Shown here: piece after piece, positions 30,860 to 32,076 of the stretch
Layout of the letters: the number at the start of each line of letters is the position of its first letter
Position numbering within the stretch: position 1 is the stretch's first letter
NCBI RefSeq assembly: GCF_000090795.2
Contig: NW_003546243.1
Location: forward strand, 1,187,420-1,219,495
Source: Amphimedon queenslandica
Taxonomy: Eukaryota > Porifera > Demospongiae > Haplosclerida > Niphatidae
Direction: 5' to 3'
Length of the DNA stretch: 32,076 nt
Notes under the pieces: generated by a model
What the model saw: the letters and a program-made list of their open reading frames with translations, nothing else
Database searches by the model: none
Told to the model about the DNA's origin: nothing
Made by a program: the position numbers and the translations under genes

Positions 30860-32076
30860 TCAGTCTTGGTTTGATAGAAAGTCGCAAACTGTTTTTACTT
30901 CTTGTCCAGTGATACGATATTGAGCTCTAGCTCGTATCTCTGTACCACTGAAATCCATAAAAACGTCAACTCGTCTCTCTTCTCTTGGTTTATTTTCCGG
31001 ATTAGGAATATCAATCACTAATTCACCAATCTTTTGTACTGTTAGTTTTCCTTCTTTATCTTGTGTATATTGAACTCCATCATCTGTTGTAGAAAATATA
31101 GGAATATATTCTTGCGTGCTTCTTTGATGAAGAGGTATCCCAGTGGTTTTGTATTCTTCATCCTTGACCACTTCTCCTTTAAGTACAAATACCTCAAATA
31201 CATTATCACAACGTTGTATGCCATCTTCATCTACAAACTTGTAATGCTCATCATGGACTAATGAGTTAAAAACAGGACCAGTACCTATCCCATAGGCAGC
31301 ATCAGCAGCACGTGATTGAATGATGCTAGGATCTTTCCTCCACATCACTGCTCCATGTACAACAGCAAGATCTGATTGTTGAGGACACACTGTATTATCG
31401 TAAAGAGCTCCATGATACTCACCGATAGCTTCCTCAATCTTCCGACGAACAAACTTGCAACCTCCAAACCCTCCGACTAAATAAACTGTGTTGATTTTAT
31501 CATCCAGTTGTTTAAATGCTGCTTTCACACAATCAAGGATGCCATCGACAGTGAACTGGAATATTTTCTTTTCAACTAGACTATAGCTCATTCGTAGCGT
31601 GCCATCACTTTCACTAAATTCTACATCTTCTTCCCTTGCTCCTTCATGTAGCACTGCTGGAGAATAGAAATTTCTGAAGGCCTGTGGCAATGTGATGACT
31701 ATTTCTCTTGATGATGCAGACGTCTTGGTATACTTTTCCCCAAATCTTATCTTTTCACCTTCAAATTCTTGATAGCAAAGCTGAGTGATGGCGATATGTG
31801 CCACTTCTTTTTCCTGTCTCAAAAACTTTAAATATTGCTTGTCACCCACAATATCTTGTAGCAGCATAGATAAAGCTTCATTGATAGTTGTTCCTCCCCA
31901 GGTGTTACCCATTGGTGGTAATATTACACTAACTTGCCCACTACTATTATCATGTACAGTAATATCAACTGTACCTCCTCCTATATCAACCACCATATAT
32001 CTTTGTGGAGGAGGACCAACAACTGATGAGTAATACTGAGCATATATGGCAGCTACTTCTGGTTCTAGAGCTAACG
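30860..32076 (-). CDS. HSPA12-like HSP70-family ATPase, copy B (5' end beyond the window)
   Basis: A tandem paralog of copy A, open from the window edge to the stop TGA at 30860; 405 codons are visible, matching the last exon of copy A. Phosphate 2 (VVDIGGGTVDIT) and the adenosine motif (VYLVGGFGGCKFVRRKIEEAI) are identical to copy A. The ATPase part is nearly identical, while the final 130 or so residues, from about YGI(A/G)(I/T)GP onward, differ at many positions and the tail ends FLSNQD. The stop lies only 73 bp upstream of the copy A start codon, so the two genes are packed head-to-tail. The first exons and start are not in the window. Confidence 0.92.
   Translation of the reverse strand, partial: LALEPEVAAIYAQYYSSVVGPPPQRYMVVDIGGGTVDITVHDNSSGQVSVILPPMGNTWGGTTINEALSMLLQDIVGDKQYLKFLRQEKEVAHIAITQLCYQEFEGEKIRFGEKYTKTSASSREIVITLPQAFRNFYSPAVLHEGAREEDVEFSESDGTLRMSYSLVEKKIFQFTVDGILDCVKAAFKQLDDKINTVYLVGGFGGCKFVRRKIEEAIGEYHGALYDNTVCPQQSDLAVVHGAVMWRKDPSIIQSRAADAAYGIGTGPVFNSLVHDEHYKFVDEDGIQRCDNVFEVFVLKGEVVKDEEYKTTGIPLHQRSTQEYIPIFSTTDDGVQYTQDKEGKLTVQKIGELVIDIPNPENKPREERRVDVFMDFSGTEIRARAQYRITGQEVKTVCDFLSNQD

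Overview
The window is nuclear DNA from an animal. Genes are split by many short GT-AG introns, the non-coding sequence is AT-rich, and the proteins are metazoan in type. Several features suggest a sponge, most likely a demosponge resembling Amphimedon: introns down to 50 bp, tightly packed genes, tandem HSPA12-type HSP70 genes and a secreted protein with a domain I recognise from cnidarians and sponges. The species is inferred, not proven.

Layout. From 1 to 3113 (minus strand) lies the 5' part of a gene with four SPRY-like domains; its 3' end is outside the window. A 603-bp head-to-head spacer (3114-3716) separates it from CNOT1, the scaffold subunit of the CCR4-NOT deadenylase. CNOT1 fills 3717-28573 on the plus strand. 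I could trace 61 exons in a continuous reading frame of 2367 codons plus stop, close to the length of vertebrate CNOT1. Its stop faces the stop of an HSPA12-like HSP70 gene (28800-30786, minus) across 226 bp. A second, very similar HSPA12-like copy (30860 to beyond 32076, minus) lies just upstream of the first.

The most striking region is CNOT1 intron 23 (9016-17870, 8855 bp), about as long as the other 59 introns together. It contains four genes, all antisense to CNOT1. Three are Rho-family GTPases sharing one intron position, a phase-0 junction just before a conserved Trp. The first is canonical and Rac-like. The second is a pseudo-GTPase with no P-loop Lys. The third is atypical, with P-loop and switch II changes like those of Rnd/RhoH proteins. 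The fourth nested gene, between the second and third, is an intronless secreted Cys-rich protein with its own TATA box.

Repeats sit almost entirely in CNOT1 introns. There is a roughly 186-bp satellite-like unit with a perfect 20-bp palindrome, found in three introns in both orientations, plus a fragment in the giant intron. There are also two short TA-flanked inverted-repeat (MITE-like) elements, one with a tRNA-like core, and several microsatellites.
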